DNA from: an uncultured Propionivibrio sp.
Lineage (GTDB): Bacteria; Pseudomonadota; Gammaproteobacteria; Burkholderiales; Rhodocyclaceae
Assembly: GCA_938040985.1 (NCBI GenBank)
Contig: CALHZD010000072.1
Location: forward strand, 1 to 42,207
Direction: 5' to 3'
DNA: 42,207 nucleotides
Both the position numbers and the translations under genes were made by a program. Of this stretch, positions 7,731-15,314 are shown in pieces. The notes below the pieces were generated by a model that was given only the letters and a program-made list of their open reading frames with translations, had not been told where the DNA came from and ran no database searches. Position 1 is the stretch's first letter; every line of letters begins with the position of its first letter.

Positions 7731-8007
7731 GGAGAACCTCTCCGGAGCGGGCAGACCAGAAGACGGCGCGGAAAATGAGCGGGAAAGCGGCCCGGGAAGC
7801 GGTGTGGACAAGAGCTTCTCACCAGCAGACAACATCATGGGGGCGGATTTTATCGTACACCGCAGCGGCCTGCTGTTTGCCGCCCGTGCGCTTCATGCCG
7901 CAGCCATACGCCACGGACGGATTGTCGATTTGTGTTAGGCTTGCGCCATCGCTCACGCATTCTGCGCAGTCGCTACAAGGCTGCCGCAGAACAGAAAGGG
8001 GGATCTT

Positions 8008-9231
8008 GTGCCGCCACAGATATTTCCCGCCTGGCCGCCGGCAATCGACCCGCTCGCCGTCGTCGCCCTCTCGCTTCTGGGCGCCATTATCACCGGCGAA
8101 CTGTTCGCCCGCTTCCTGTCGTTGCCGCGCATTACCGGCTATTCCCTGACCGGCCTTGTCTGCGGCCCTGCCCTGTTCGGCGGGATCAGCACGCGCGAAC
8201 TTGCCGGCCTGCGCCTGCTGATTGACCTTGTGCTCGCCATGTTGCTGTTCGAAATCGGCATCCGCGTCAATCTGCGCTGGCTGCGCCATAACCCGCTGGT
8301 GCTGGTTAGCGGACTGCTCGAATCCCTGCTCGCTTTTGTCGCCGTATTGCTCGTCGTCCATTATCTCGGCTACACCCTGGAAACCGGCCTGGTTGCCGCG
8401 ACCGTCGGGATGGCGACCTCGCCCGCCGTCGTAATGGCGATGATCGGACAGATCAAGGCGCGCGGCCAGGTGACGAATCGCCTGCTGATGCTGACCGCCC
8501 TCAATGTCACGCTGACCGTACTGACGGCCTACGCCGTGCTTGGTTTCATCCACCACAGTTATGGCAACGACTGGATCACCGCCGTCTGCCACCCGCTTTA
8601 CCAGCTTTCCGGCTCGCTGCTGGTCGCCTACCTGCTCGCCAAAAGTTTTTACTGGCTGCGCCGTTGTTTCGATCCGGCGCGCGAGCAGTCCGCACTGATG
8701 CTGTTCATTTTTCTCGCCCTCGCCATGGCGCTGCTGCAAGCGCTCAAACTGCCCGCCCTGCTGGCGCCGCTGCTGGCCGGCATCATCGTCAAGCATAGCG
8801 ACCCGCGCCCCCACCTCTGGCCGCTGCATTTCGGCTCGGTCGGCGGGGTCATGGTCATTTTGCTGTTCGTCATCATCGGCGCATCGCTCAACTGGCGTTC
8901 CCTTCAAACGGGCGCGTGGATCGCGCTGCTGCTGATTGCCGCACGCGGCGGCGCTCAGTTACTCGGCGTGCTGCTGACGGGCAAGCCCAGCGGGCTGTCG
9001 CTGCGCCAGTCGCTGGCATTGGGCATCAGCCTGGCGCCGATGTCGGGCGTGGCTTTCGTCCTCGCGGCCGATATCGGGCAGATTTTCCCCGCGCTCAACG
9101 ACGAACTTGAACCTGTCGTCATGGGCATGATTTTTATTCTGGAGATTCTGGGGCCGATCCTCATGCAACGCAGCCTGCGCTGGATCGGCGAGGCGCAAAG
9201 TACGCGGCAACCGTGGAAACCCGGAGGATGA
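8008..9231 (+). CDS. CPA2-family cation:proton antiporter, membrane domain only
   Basis: A 407-residue, very hydrophobic protein with about 12 predicted membrane segments. The N-terminus (LLGAIITGELFARFLSLPRI, then TGYSLTGLVCGPALFGG) is typical of the Na+/H+ exchanger fold of KefB/KefC-like CPA2 transporters. The C-terminal nucleotide-binding RCK/KTN domain of true Kef proteins is absent. The GTG at 8008 has a strong AAAGGGGG ribosome-binding site. The gene is divergent from ybgC and heads a three-gene set. Its stop is one base from the ybdK-like ATG, so the genes are probably co-translated. Substrate is unknown. Kef systems respond to glutathione, which makes the ligase neighbour notable, but no link is shown here. 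Confidence 0.85.
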   Translation: MPPQIFPAWPPAIDPLAVVALSLLGAIITGELFARFLSLPRITGYSLTGLVCGPALFGGISTRELAGLRLLIDLVLAMLLFEIGIRVNLRWLRHNPLVLVSGLLESLLAFVAVLLVVHYLGYTLETGLVAATVGMATSPAVVMAMIGQIKARGQVTNRLLMLTALNVTLTVLTAYAVLGFIHHSYGNDWITAVCHPLYQLSGSLLVAYLLAKSFYWLRRCFDPAREQSALMLFIFLALAMALLQALKLPALLAPLLAGIIVKHSDPRPHLWPLHFGSVGGVMVILLFVIIGASLNWRSLQTGAWIALLLIAARGGAQLLGVLLTGKPSGLSLRQSLALGISLAPMSGVAFVLAADIGQIFPALNDELEPVVMGMIFILEILGPILMQRSLRWIGEAQSTRQPWKPGG

Positions 9232-9232
9232 C

Positions 9233-10369
9233 ATGGAGCCTGCCGAATCCAAAAAACGACTCGGGGCGTTCGCCAATTCGCGCTCGCTGACGCTGGGCAT
9301 CGAGCTGGAACTGCAAATCGTCAGCACGCATGATTACGACCTGATCGACGCTTCGCCCGACCTGCTGCGCAGCCTTGAAGGGCAAACGCTGCCCGGCGAC
9401 ATCAAGCCGGAAATCACCGCCAGCATGATCGAGCTGTCGACCGGCGTCTGCGCCGACTACCCGGAAGCGCTCGACCAGCTGCACACCTTGCGCGACGCGC
9501 TGGTTACCGCTGCCGACCGTCTCAACGTCGCGCTCTGCGGCGGCGGCACGCACCCTTTTCAGCACTGGGCAAACCAGCGCATTTCGGATGCCCCGCGCTA
9601 TCAGTACCTCTCCGAAATCTACGGCTATCTCGCCAAACAATTCACCGTCTTTGGGCAGCATGTGCATATCGGCTGCGCCGGCCCCGACGAAGCGTTAAGC
9701 CTGAGCCATTGCCTGTCGCGCTACGTGCCGCATTGCATCGCGCTGGCCGCCGCCTCGCCCTACGTGCAGGGATTCGACACCGGTTTTTGTTCGGCGCGCA
9801 TCAACTCCGTCGCCGCCTTTCCGATGAGCGGTCATCTCCCGTTTGTCGAAACCTGGGTGGAATTCGAGCGGTTTTTCGACAAAATGACCGATACCGGCGT
9901 CGTCAAAAGTATGAAGGATTTTTACTGGGATATCCGGCCAAAACCGGAATTCGGCACGATTGAAGTGCGCGTCATGGACACCCCGTTGACGATCGCCCGC
10001 GCCGCCGAACTGGCCGCCTTCATCCAGGCCGTTTCGCGCTGGTTTCTGATCGAACGGCCATTCCGTCCGGACGAAGACGACTACATGGTCTATACCTTCA
10101 ACCGCTTTCAGGCAGCGCGTTTCGGCCTGCACGGCGTTTATGTCGACCCGCAGACGCACGCGCGCCGGACCTTGCAGGATGAAATCCTCGGCACGCTGGC
10201 GCGGATCGAGCACCACGCCGGCGAACTGCACGCCGAAGACATGATCCGCAGCCTGCGCCGCGTCGCCCAGCAGGGCGGCGACGCCGACTGGATTCGCGCA
10301 ATGCAGACGCGCGAATCGCTGCTGCCCGAAGTCGTGCGGCTACAGTGCCTGCGCTGGCGCGGAGACTGA
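9233..10369 (+). CDS. ybdK: YbdK-type glutamate-cysteine ligase-like carboxylate-amine ligase
   Basis: A 378-residue protein of the GCS2 family. Members join a carboxylate (glutamate) to an amine in an ATP-dependent reaction; E. coli YbdK has only weak gamma-glutamylcysteine synthetase activity. Family landmarks are LTLGIELELQIV (Glu residues for Mg-ATP) near residue 20 and ITASMIELSTGVC. GGGTHPF, FGQHVHIG and the C-terminal GTIEVRVMDTP are also present. Length fits the family. It starts one base after the antiporter stop, and its own stop is followed within two bases by a gamma-glutamyl hydrolase-like gene. The product may be a gamma-glutamyl compound, but the true amine substrate cannot be read from sequence. 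Confidence 0.85.
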   Translation: MEPAESKKRLGAFANSRSLTLGIELELQIVSTHDYDLIDASPDLLRSLEGQTLPGDIKPEITASMIELSTGVCADYPEALDQLHTLRDALVTAADRLNVALCGGGTHPFQHWANQRISDAPRYQYLSEIYGYLAKQFTVFGQHVHIGCAGPDEALSLSHCLSRYVPHCIALAAASPYVQGFDTGFCSARINSVAAFPMSGHLPFVETWVEFERFFDKMTDTGVVKSMKDFYWDIRPKPEFGTIEVRVMDTPLTIARAAELAAFIQAVSRWFLIERPFRPDEDDYMVYTFNRFQAARFGLHGVYVDPQTHARRTLQDEILGTLARIEHHAGELHAEDMIRSLRRVAQQGGDADWIRAMQTRESLLPEVVRLQCLRWRGD

Positions 10370-10371
10370 AT

Positions 10372-11166
10372 GTGCCGGAACGTCGGCTACGCATCGGCCT
10401 TTCCGCGCGCCTGCTGCACGACCCGCCGCCGGAACTGGGCTTTCCGGGAAAAACGCTGCAATATCTGGAACAGTCGATCGCGCACTGGGTGCTGTCGCAC
10501 GATGCGCTGGCCTATATGATTCCAACGCTCGGCGAGCAGTCGGAAGTTTCACGGCGCGCCGTTTCGGCGCGTGACTTTGTCGACACCCTCGACGGCCTGA
10601 TCCTGCAAGGCGGCGCCGACGTCAGCCCGGAAAGCTATGGCGCGGCCGCCGAACGTCCGGACTGGGCGGGCGACCGCATCCGCGACCTGTACGAAATCGA
10701 ACTCATCCGCGAATTCATGATGCAGGGCAAGCCGGTGCTCGGCGTCTGCCGCGGTTGCCAGCTAATTAATGTCGCCATGGGCGGCACGCTCTGCCAGGAC
10801 ATCGCCACACATATTCCACACGCCATCGCGCACCGCAACGAGGCGCTCTACGATGCGCATCGCCATCGCGTCCGCATCCAGCCCGGCAGCGGCCTAGCGG
10901 CCATTTATCCGGCGCAGGAAGAAGCGCTTGTCAGCAGCATCCACCATCAGTGCGTGGACAAACTGGGCAGCGACCTCGTCGTCGAAGCCATTTCGCCGCA
11001 GGACGGTATCGTCGAGGCCATCCGTCACGTCGGCCGCTATTACCTGGCCGGCGTGCAATGGCACCCGGAGTTCCATGTGCCGGGCGGCGCGCTGCTCGAT
11101 AGCGGGCCGATCGTCGAAGAATTCCTCGTCGCCGCCAGAGCGCGCCTACAAGAACAGGGCGGCTGA
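10372..11166 (+). CDS. Class-I glutamine amidotransferase-like hydrolase (peptidase C26, PuuD-like)
   Basis: About 264 residues of the peptidase C26 family, whose members hydrolyse gamma-glutamyl bonds (for example gamma-glutamyl-GABA hydrolase PuuD). The nucleophile elbow GVCRGCQLINVAMGG places Cys126, and His231/Glu233 in GVQWHPEFH complete the triad. LQGGADVSPESYG near residue 78 is typical of PuuD-like proteins. The GTG at 10372, with GGAGA upstream, was chosen over an in-frame GTG at 10345 inside the preceding gene. It is the last gene of the antiporter-ligase-hydrolase set. No other putrescine-catabolism genes are in view, so a Puu role is not supported by context. Confidence 0.87.
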   Translation: MPERRLRIGLSARLLHDPPPELGFPGKTLQYLEQSIAHWVLSHDALAYMIPTLGEQSEVSRRAVSARDFVDTLDGLILQGGADVSPESYGAAAERPDWAGDRIRDLYEIELIREFMMQGKPVLGVCRGCQLINVAMGGTLCQDIATHIPHAIAHRNEALYDAHRHRVRIQPGSGLAAIYPAQEEALVSSIHHQCVDKLGSDLVVEAISPQDGIVEAIRHVGRYYLAGVQWHPEFHVPGGALLDSGPIVEEFLVAARARLQEQGG

Positions 11167-11185
11167 ATCGACACCGAATATTTTT

Positions 11186-11574
11186 GCCTCCTCCGGAGCC
11201 CGCGTAAACAGGGCGTTTCCGGGCACCCACCCCGGGAACCCGCGTGGATAAAGGATTCCCGAGCGACCTCTCTGGAGATGCCCGATTGACAAGGGCTGCC
11301 GGGTAGGCGCTTGGCGATGTCCGACCGGCGCGGGCTGGCGGACAGCTCCTCTGAAATGCTTGCGGATAAAGGTGGCGCCGGTAGAGTAGCTGACCGTCCT
11401 GAAGACCCTTCTGAAATGCCCGCGGATAAGGATCACCGGGCAACTATTCAGGGCGACTGAATCGACGCCAAATGACGCCGAATATTTCCCGCCTCCTCCG
11501 GAGCCCGCGTAAACAGGGCGTTTCCGGGCATCCCCTCTGAAATGCCCGCGGATAAAGGATCTCCGGGCAGCTGT
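11186..11574. repeat. 39-bp hairpin repeat array, copy B (convergent intergenic)
   Basis: This fills the gap between the hydrolase stop (plus strand) and the ruvB stop (minus strand). Unit starts near 11195, 11235, 11274, 11313, 11352 and 11391 keep a 39-40 nt period. A 40-bp block at 11186-11225 is repeated exactly at 11491-11530, and both copies are preceded by related sequence containing GAATCGAC and GAATATTT. Another pair of similar units, TGAAATGCCCGCGGATAA, lies at about 11412 and 11538. Units contain the same GCCC-loop-GGGC core as arrays A and C. No protein-coding gene is proposed here. Confidence 0.8.
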
Positions 11575-12645
11575 TCAGGGCGTCTGCCACAGCGCCTGTT
11601 GCCCGCCGGATGCCGGCGCGTCGAGGCCAAGGTGACGGTACACCGAGGGCGTCGCAATGCGGCCGCGCGGCGTGCGTTGCAGAAAGCCTTGCTGGATGAG
11701 ATAGGGTTCGAGCACATCTTCGATCGTGTCGCGCGCCTCCCCGATGGCGGCAGCCAGATTGTCGACGCCGACCGGCCCGCCGCCGAATTTTTCGATGACG
11801 GCAGAGAGCAGCTTGCGGTCCATGATGTCCAGACCGCCGTGATCGACATCGAGCATGCGCAAGGCCTGATCCGCGACCTCCCGATCAATGCGGCCAGCCG
11901 CCTTGACCTCGGCAAAATCACGCACGCGGCGCAGCAGGCGGTTGGCAATACGCGGCGTGCCGCGCGAACGGCGCGCGATCTCCAGCGCGCCTTCATGACC
12001 GGCCTGCACGCCGAGCAACTGCGCCGAGCGCGTAACGATATGCGTCAGCTCTTCCGGCGTATAAAACTCCAGCCGGGCGACGATGCCAAAGCGGTCGCGC
12101 AGCGGGTTGGTCAGCATACCGGCGCGCGTCGTGGCGCCGACCAGCGTAAACGGCGGCAAATCGAGTTTGACCGAACGGGCGGCCGGCCCTTCGCCAATCA
12201 TGATGTCGATCTGAAAGTCTTCGAGCGCCGGATAAAGAATCTCCTCGACCACCGGCGAGAGCCGGTGAATTTCATCAATGAACAGCACATCGTGCGGCTC
12301 AAGGTTGGTCAGCATGGCGGCCAGATCGCCGGCGCGCTCGAGCACCGGCCCGGAGGTCTGGCGCAGGCCGACGCCCATTTCGGCGGCAATGATGTGCGCC
12401 AGCGTCGTCTTGCCCAACCCCGGCGGCCCGAAGAGCAGCACGTGGTCAAGCGCATCCTGGCGGCGGCGCGCCGCTTCGATGAAAATGGACAACTGCTCGC
12501 GGATTTTCGTCTGCCCGACGTACTCGGCCAAGCGTTTCGGACGCAAGGCGCGCTCAATCGCATCTTCCTGGGAAGACTGCGTGGCGGCGGAAATCAGCCG
12601 GTCGGAACCATCGCCCGCGGCCGTCAGGCGGTCGGTCTCGATCAT
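11575..12645 (-). CDS. ruvB: Holliday junction branch migration helicase RuvB
   Basis: A 356-residue AAA+ motor that drives branch migration of Holliday junctions with RuvA. Walker A GPPGLGKT is at residues 73-80 and Walker B/DEIH at 124-127. The sensor region GATTRAGMLTNPLRDRFGI and a C-terminal winged-helix domain with RTPRGRIAT follow. Length is normal. The start ATG overlaps the stop of the preceding AI-2E-family gene by 4 nt, so the recombination operon is interrupted by a membrane protein gene yet remains translationally coupled. It ends directly at repeat array B. Confidence 0.98.
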   Translation of the reverse strand: MIETDRLTAAGDGSDRLISAATQSSQEDAIERALRPKRLAEYVGQTKIREQLSIFIEAARRRQDALDHVLLFGPPGLGKTTLAHIIAAEMGVGLRQTSGPVLERAGDLAAMLTNLEPHDVLFIDEIHRLSPVVEEILYPALEDFQIDIMIGEGPAARSVKLDLPPFTLVGATTRAGMLTNPLRDRFGIVARLEFYTPEELTHIVTRSAQLLGVQAGHEGALEIARRSRGTPRIANRLLRRVRDFAEVKAAGRIDREVADQALRMLDVDHGGLDIMDRKLLSAVIEKFGGGPVGVDNLAAAIGEARDTIEDVLEPYLIQQGFLQRTPRGRIATPSVYRHLGLDAPASGGQQALWQTP

Positions 12646-13742
12646 GGAGCGCTATCCTCGCCGGCGAGCAGTATGTTTGCAGCAGGCTGCGTAACGCCAT
12701 CGCCCGGATATTCCAGCCACTCACGGATCAGCATCTGCCCGAGCGCCAGCAAGGTCGGGCCAAGAAACAGGCCGATAAAACCGAAGACGAGCACGCCGCC
12801 AAACACGCCGACGACGATCAGCAGCAGCGGCAGGCTGGCCGTGCGCGAAATCAGAATCGGCTTGATGAAATTATCGACGCCGCTAATGCCGAACATGCCC
12901 CAGAGCAGCAGAAAAATCGCCCATCCCGTCTGCCCGGTATCGTACAGCCAGGCGGCGGCCGGCAGCCAGACGATCGTGGCGCCGACGACCGGCACCATCG
13001 AGAAAAAGAATGTGGCGACGCCGAGCAGAATGACGGTGGGAACGCCCGCAATGAAAAAGCCGATGATGGCGACCAGAGCCTGCGCCGCCGCCGTGCCGAC
13101 GATGCCGACCATGACGCCGGTGACGGTGTTGCCGGTCATCTGGAACATGCGATCGCCCAGATCGCCGGCCAGCTTCCGGCTGGCCAGGCGCACGGCGTTC
13201 GCATAGGCTTCAGCGTCACGGAAAATGAAAAAAGCAAAGAAAATCACCAGCACCAACTGGAACAATCCCTGGCCGAAAACGGACACGGCCGCCAGGGCGA
13301 ATTTGCGCGCCGGCGCAATCAGCTGGCGCAGCAGCTCATTCATTTCCTCGCGGCTGGCGAGCAACTGGTGCCAGTATTCATCCAGACTGGCGCCGACCAT
13401 CGGCAAATTACGCAGCCATCCCGGCAGATCGGCGGGCAGACCGGACTCAAGGTGCGGCTTGACATAACCGATGGCCATCTCCACCGCATTGGCCAACGAT
13501 CCGGACAACAGCGCCACCGGCAGCACGAACAGCACGACCAGCAGCAGGCAGAGCACGGAGGCGGTCAAAGTGCGGCGGCCCCGGCACACGCGCAGCAGCC
13601 GCGTGCGCAGCGGGGCGCTGGCGATGCAGATGACGATGGCCGACAGCAGCGTGCCGATAAACGGCATCAATACGGCGACGCAGCCGCCCAGCAACAATGC
13701 GATGATGGCCAACTGCAAGGTATGTTTGTGATTCGAGAGCAA
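12642..13742 (-). CDS. AI-2E family transporter (PerM-like membrane protein)
   Basis: A 366-residue polytopic membrane protein of the AI-2E/PerM family. Hydrophobic segments lie at about residues 10-45 (two), 60-85, 150-175, 205-240, 240-270 and 275-345. The loop around PADLPGWLRNLPMVG is characteristic of the family. Members are putative permeases; some export autoinducer-2 or act as Na+(Li+)/H+ antiporters, and the substrate here is unknown. The start is a TTG at 13742 with AAGGTG upstream. No closer ATG exists before residue 25. It is embedded between ruvA and ruvB with a 4-nt overlap at its 3' end. Confidence 0.88.
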   Translation of the reverse strand: MLSNHKHTLQLAIIALLLGGCVAVLMPFIGTLLSAIVICIASAPLRTRLLRVCRGRRTLTASVLCLLLVVLFVLPVALLSGSLANAVEMAIGYVKPHLESGLPADLPGWLRNLPMVGASLDEYWHQLLASREEMNELLRQLIAPARKFALAAVSVFGQGLFQLVLVIFFAFFIFRDAEAYANAVRLASRKLAGDLGDRMFQMTGNTVTGVMVGIVGTAAAQALVAIIGFFIAGVPTVILLGVATFFFSMVPVVGATIVWLPAAAWLYDTGQTGWAIFLLLWGMFGISGVDNFIKPILISRTASLPLLLIVVGVFGGVLVFGFIGLFLGPTLLALGQMLIREWLEYPGDGVTQPAANILLAGEDSAP

Positions 13743-13744
13743 CG

Positions 13745-14320
13745 CTACACCTTCGAGAGTAATTTGAGCGCCTGCCGGATGCCGTCCGACGTGCCGGTTT
13801 CCGCAGGCAACTGTTTCATCGCCGCCAGCGCCTCGCGTTCATTGTACCCCAGCGCCAGCAGGGCATTGAGGATGTCGCTGCGGCTGTCGCCCGCCGCGCG
13901 CGAAGCCACGGGCAGGGCGTCGGCCAGCTTGCCCTTGAGTTCGAGCAGCAAACGCTCGGCGGTTTTCTTTCCGATCCCCGGCACCTTGACCAGGCGGCCG
14001 CTTTCCTGATGCGCTACGGCCTGCGCCAGATCGGCGACGGACAGGCCGGAGAGCACAGCGAGCGCCGTACGCGCACCGACGCCGGCAATGCGGATCAGCT
14101 GGCGGAAGGCAAAACGCTCGCCCTCACTGGCAAAGCCGTAGAGAAAATGCCCGTCCTCACGCACGGCAAAATGCGTCAGGAGCGTCGTCCGCTCGCCAAT
14201 CGCCGGCAGATTGTAGAACGTGCTCATCGGCACATCGACCTCATAACCGACGCCTTGCGCCTCAATCAATACTTGCGGCGGATTTTTTTCGATCAGGATG
14301 CCCGTCAGACGGCCGATCAT
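13745..14320 (-). CDS. ruvA: Holliday junction DNA helicase subunit RuvA
   Basis: A 191-residue tetrameric Holliday-junction-binding protein. It starts MIGRLTGILIEKNPPQVLIEAQGVGYEV (the OB-fold domain I). Helix-hairpin-helix motifs follow in domain II (IRIAGVGARTALAVLSG and LVKVPGIGKKTAERLLLEL). The flexible C-terminal domain III, which contacts RuvB, begins near residue 145. The ATG at 14320 has an excellent GGAGGTG ribosome-binding site. It lies 4 nt after the ruvC stop and just before the AI-2E-family gene. Confidence 0.98.
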   Translation of the reverse strand: MIGRLTGILIEKNPPQVLIEAQGVGYEVDVPMSTFYNLPAIGERTTLLTHFAVREDGHFLYGFASEGERFAFRQLIRIAGVGARTALAVLSGLSVADLAQAVAHQESGRLVKVPGIGKKTAERLLLELKGKLADALPVASRAAGDSRSDILNALLALGYNEREALAAMKQLPAETGTSDGIRQALKLLSKV

Positions 14321-14324
14321 CGTT

Positions 14325-14945
14325 TCACCTCCGGTTTCCTTGTTTCCCTATTTCACGATGCGAGTCCGCAGGCGCGATACGCCCGTTGCGCACGTGCAGT
14401 TTTCTGCCTGCCAGCGCCCCCGAAGTCCCCAGCCCCTGCCCGCCATGCGCATGGGCCACCGCGCACGCCAGCGCGTCGGCAGCATCCGCGCCGGGGGCGC
14501 CAGACAAAGCCAGCAACCGGCGCACCATATGCTGCACCTGTTCCTTGGCCGCCTTGCCGTGCCCAACCACGGCCTGCTTGACCTGCAAAGCCGTGTACTC
14601 GCTCACCTCGACGCCGCCCGCCACCAAGGCGGAAATCGCCGCGCCGCGCGCCTGCCCGAGCAGCAGCGTCGATTGCGGGTTGGCGTTGACGAAGACAATT
14701 TCAACCACCGACTGATCCGGCCGGTACAGCGCCACCAATTCACGCACGCCGGCGTGAATCGTTCCCAGACGTTCGGGCAGCGAAGCGCCGGCATCCGTAC
14801 GGATACAGCCGCTGGCCACATACGCCAGCCGGCTGCCGGTCTTTTCGATCACGCCGAAGCCGGTTGCGCGCAGGCCCGGGTCGATCCCCAGGATGCGTAG
14901 GGCGCGCACGGGCTTGGCGGCTTCAGGGACATCGGCAACGGGCAT
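14325..14945 (-). CDS. ruvC: Crossover junction endodeoxyribonuclease RuvC
   Basis: About 206 residues from the ATG at 14945. This nuclease resolves Holliday junctions moved by RuvAB. Metal-binding acids are visible as Asp22 (ILGIDPG), Glu82 (VVEIVFVNANPQ), Asp154 and Asp157 (PGADAADALA). The C-terminal tail is slightly extended past the usual end. The frame remains open upstream to 15191 through a His/Tyr-rich stretch with 9-nt repeats, which is not expected in RuvC. No strong ribosome-binding site marks the 14945 start, and the first few residues are uncertain. It begins the ruvC-ruvA-perM-ruvB run. Confidence 0.95.
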   Translation of the reverse strand: MPVADVPEAAKPVRALRILGIDPGLRATGFGVIEKTGSRLAYVASGCIRTDAGASLPERLGTIHAGVRELVALYRPDQSVVEIVFVNANPQSTLLLGQARGAAISALVAGGVEVSEYTALQVKQAVVGHGKAAKEQVQHMVRRLLALSGAPGADAADALACAVAHAHGGQGLGTSGALAGRKLHVRNGRIAPADSHREIGKQGNRR

Positions 14946-15314
14946 CGCCGGGGCGGAAAAATCGGCGGCGATATTCTGGTGGCTCGGATTCAAGGCGGCG
15001 GAATAATCGTCAGGAAAATAGGGAGAGTAATGGGAATAGCGCGTGCGGCAGAGGCAGTGGGAATGGTGGAAATGGTGAAAATGGCGGGAACCGGCGCGGC
15101 GATCAGTATATCGCCAAACGCGCCGCGCAGCTTTCCGTCCGGCGCGCAATGCGCTCCGGCCCGGCCTCGGTCGAGCGCCCGGCCCGGTCATTATCCGGTT
15201 CGGCCACCCGGGCCGCCACTCCGCCTACGATTCCCGCGCCCCTGACCATGCGCCGACATGCCACGCCCGCTGGGCAGCGGCCATCCCGCATCGTCCGACC
15301 GGGGCCGCGTCCGT
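14946..15314. other. Intergenic region with 9-nt periodic repeats
   Basis: The 369 nt between the dacB stop and the ruvC start has no convincing gene. At about 15009-15095 the plus strand is purine-rich with a 9-nt period (units such as ATGGTGGAA, ATGGTGAAA, ATGGCGGGA). The minus-strand frame continuous with ruvC is open across it and would encode a His-rich stretch. A promoter for ruvC is expected here, but none was identified confidently. Confidence 0.6.

Noticed and set aside
7819..8907. 362-codon minus-strand open frame opposite the antiporter
   Set aside because: Composition (Gln/Asp/Arg-rich, no domain) is that of an antisense shadow of a hydrophobic GC-rich gene.
10372..11166. Assignment as PuuD of the putrescine pathway
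   Set aside because: The fold and catalytic residues fit, but no other puu genes are nearby; only the family is named.
11542..13206. 554-codon plus-strand open frame across ruvB and the AI-2E gene
   Set aside because: It is antisense to two well-supported genes and has no recognisable domain.
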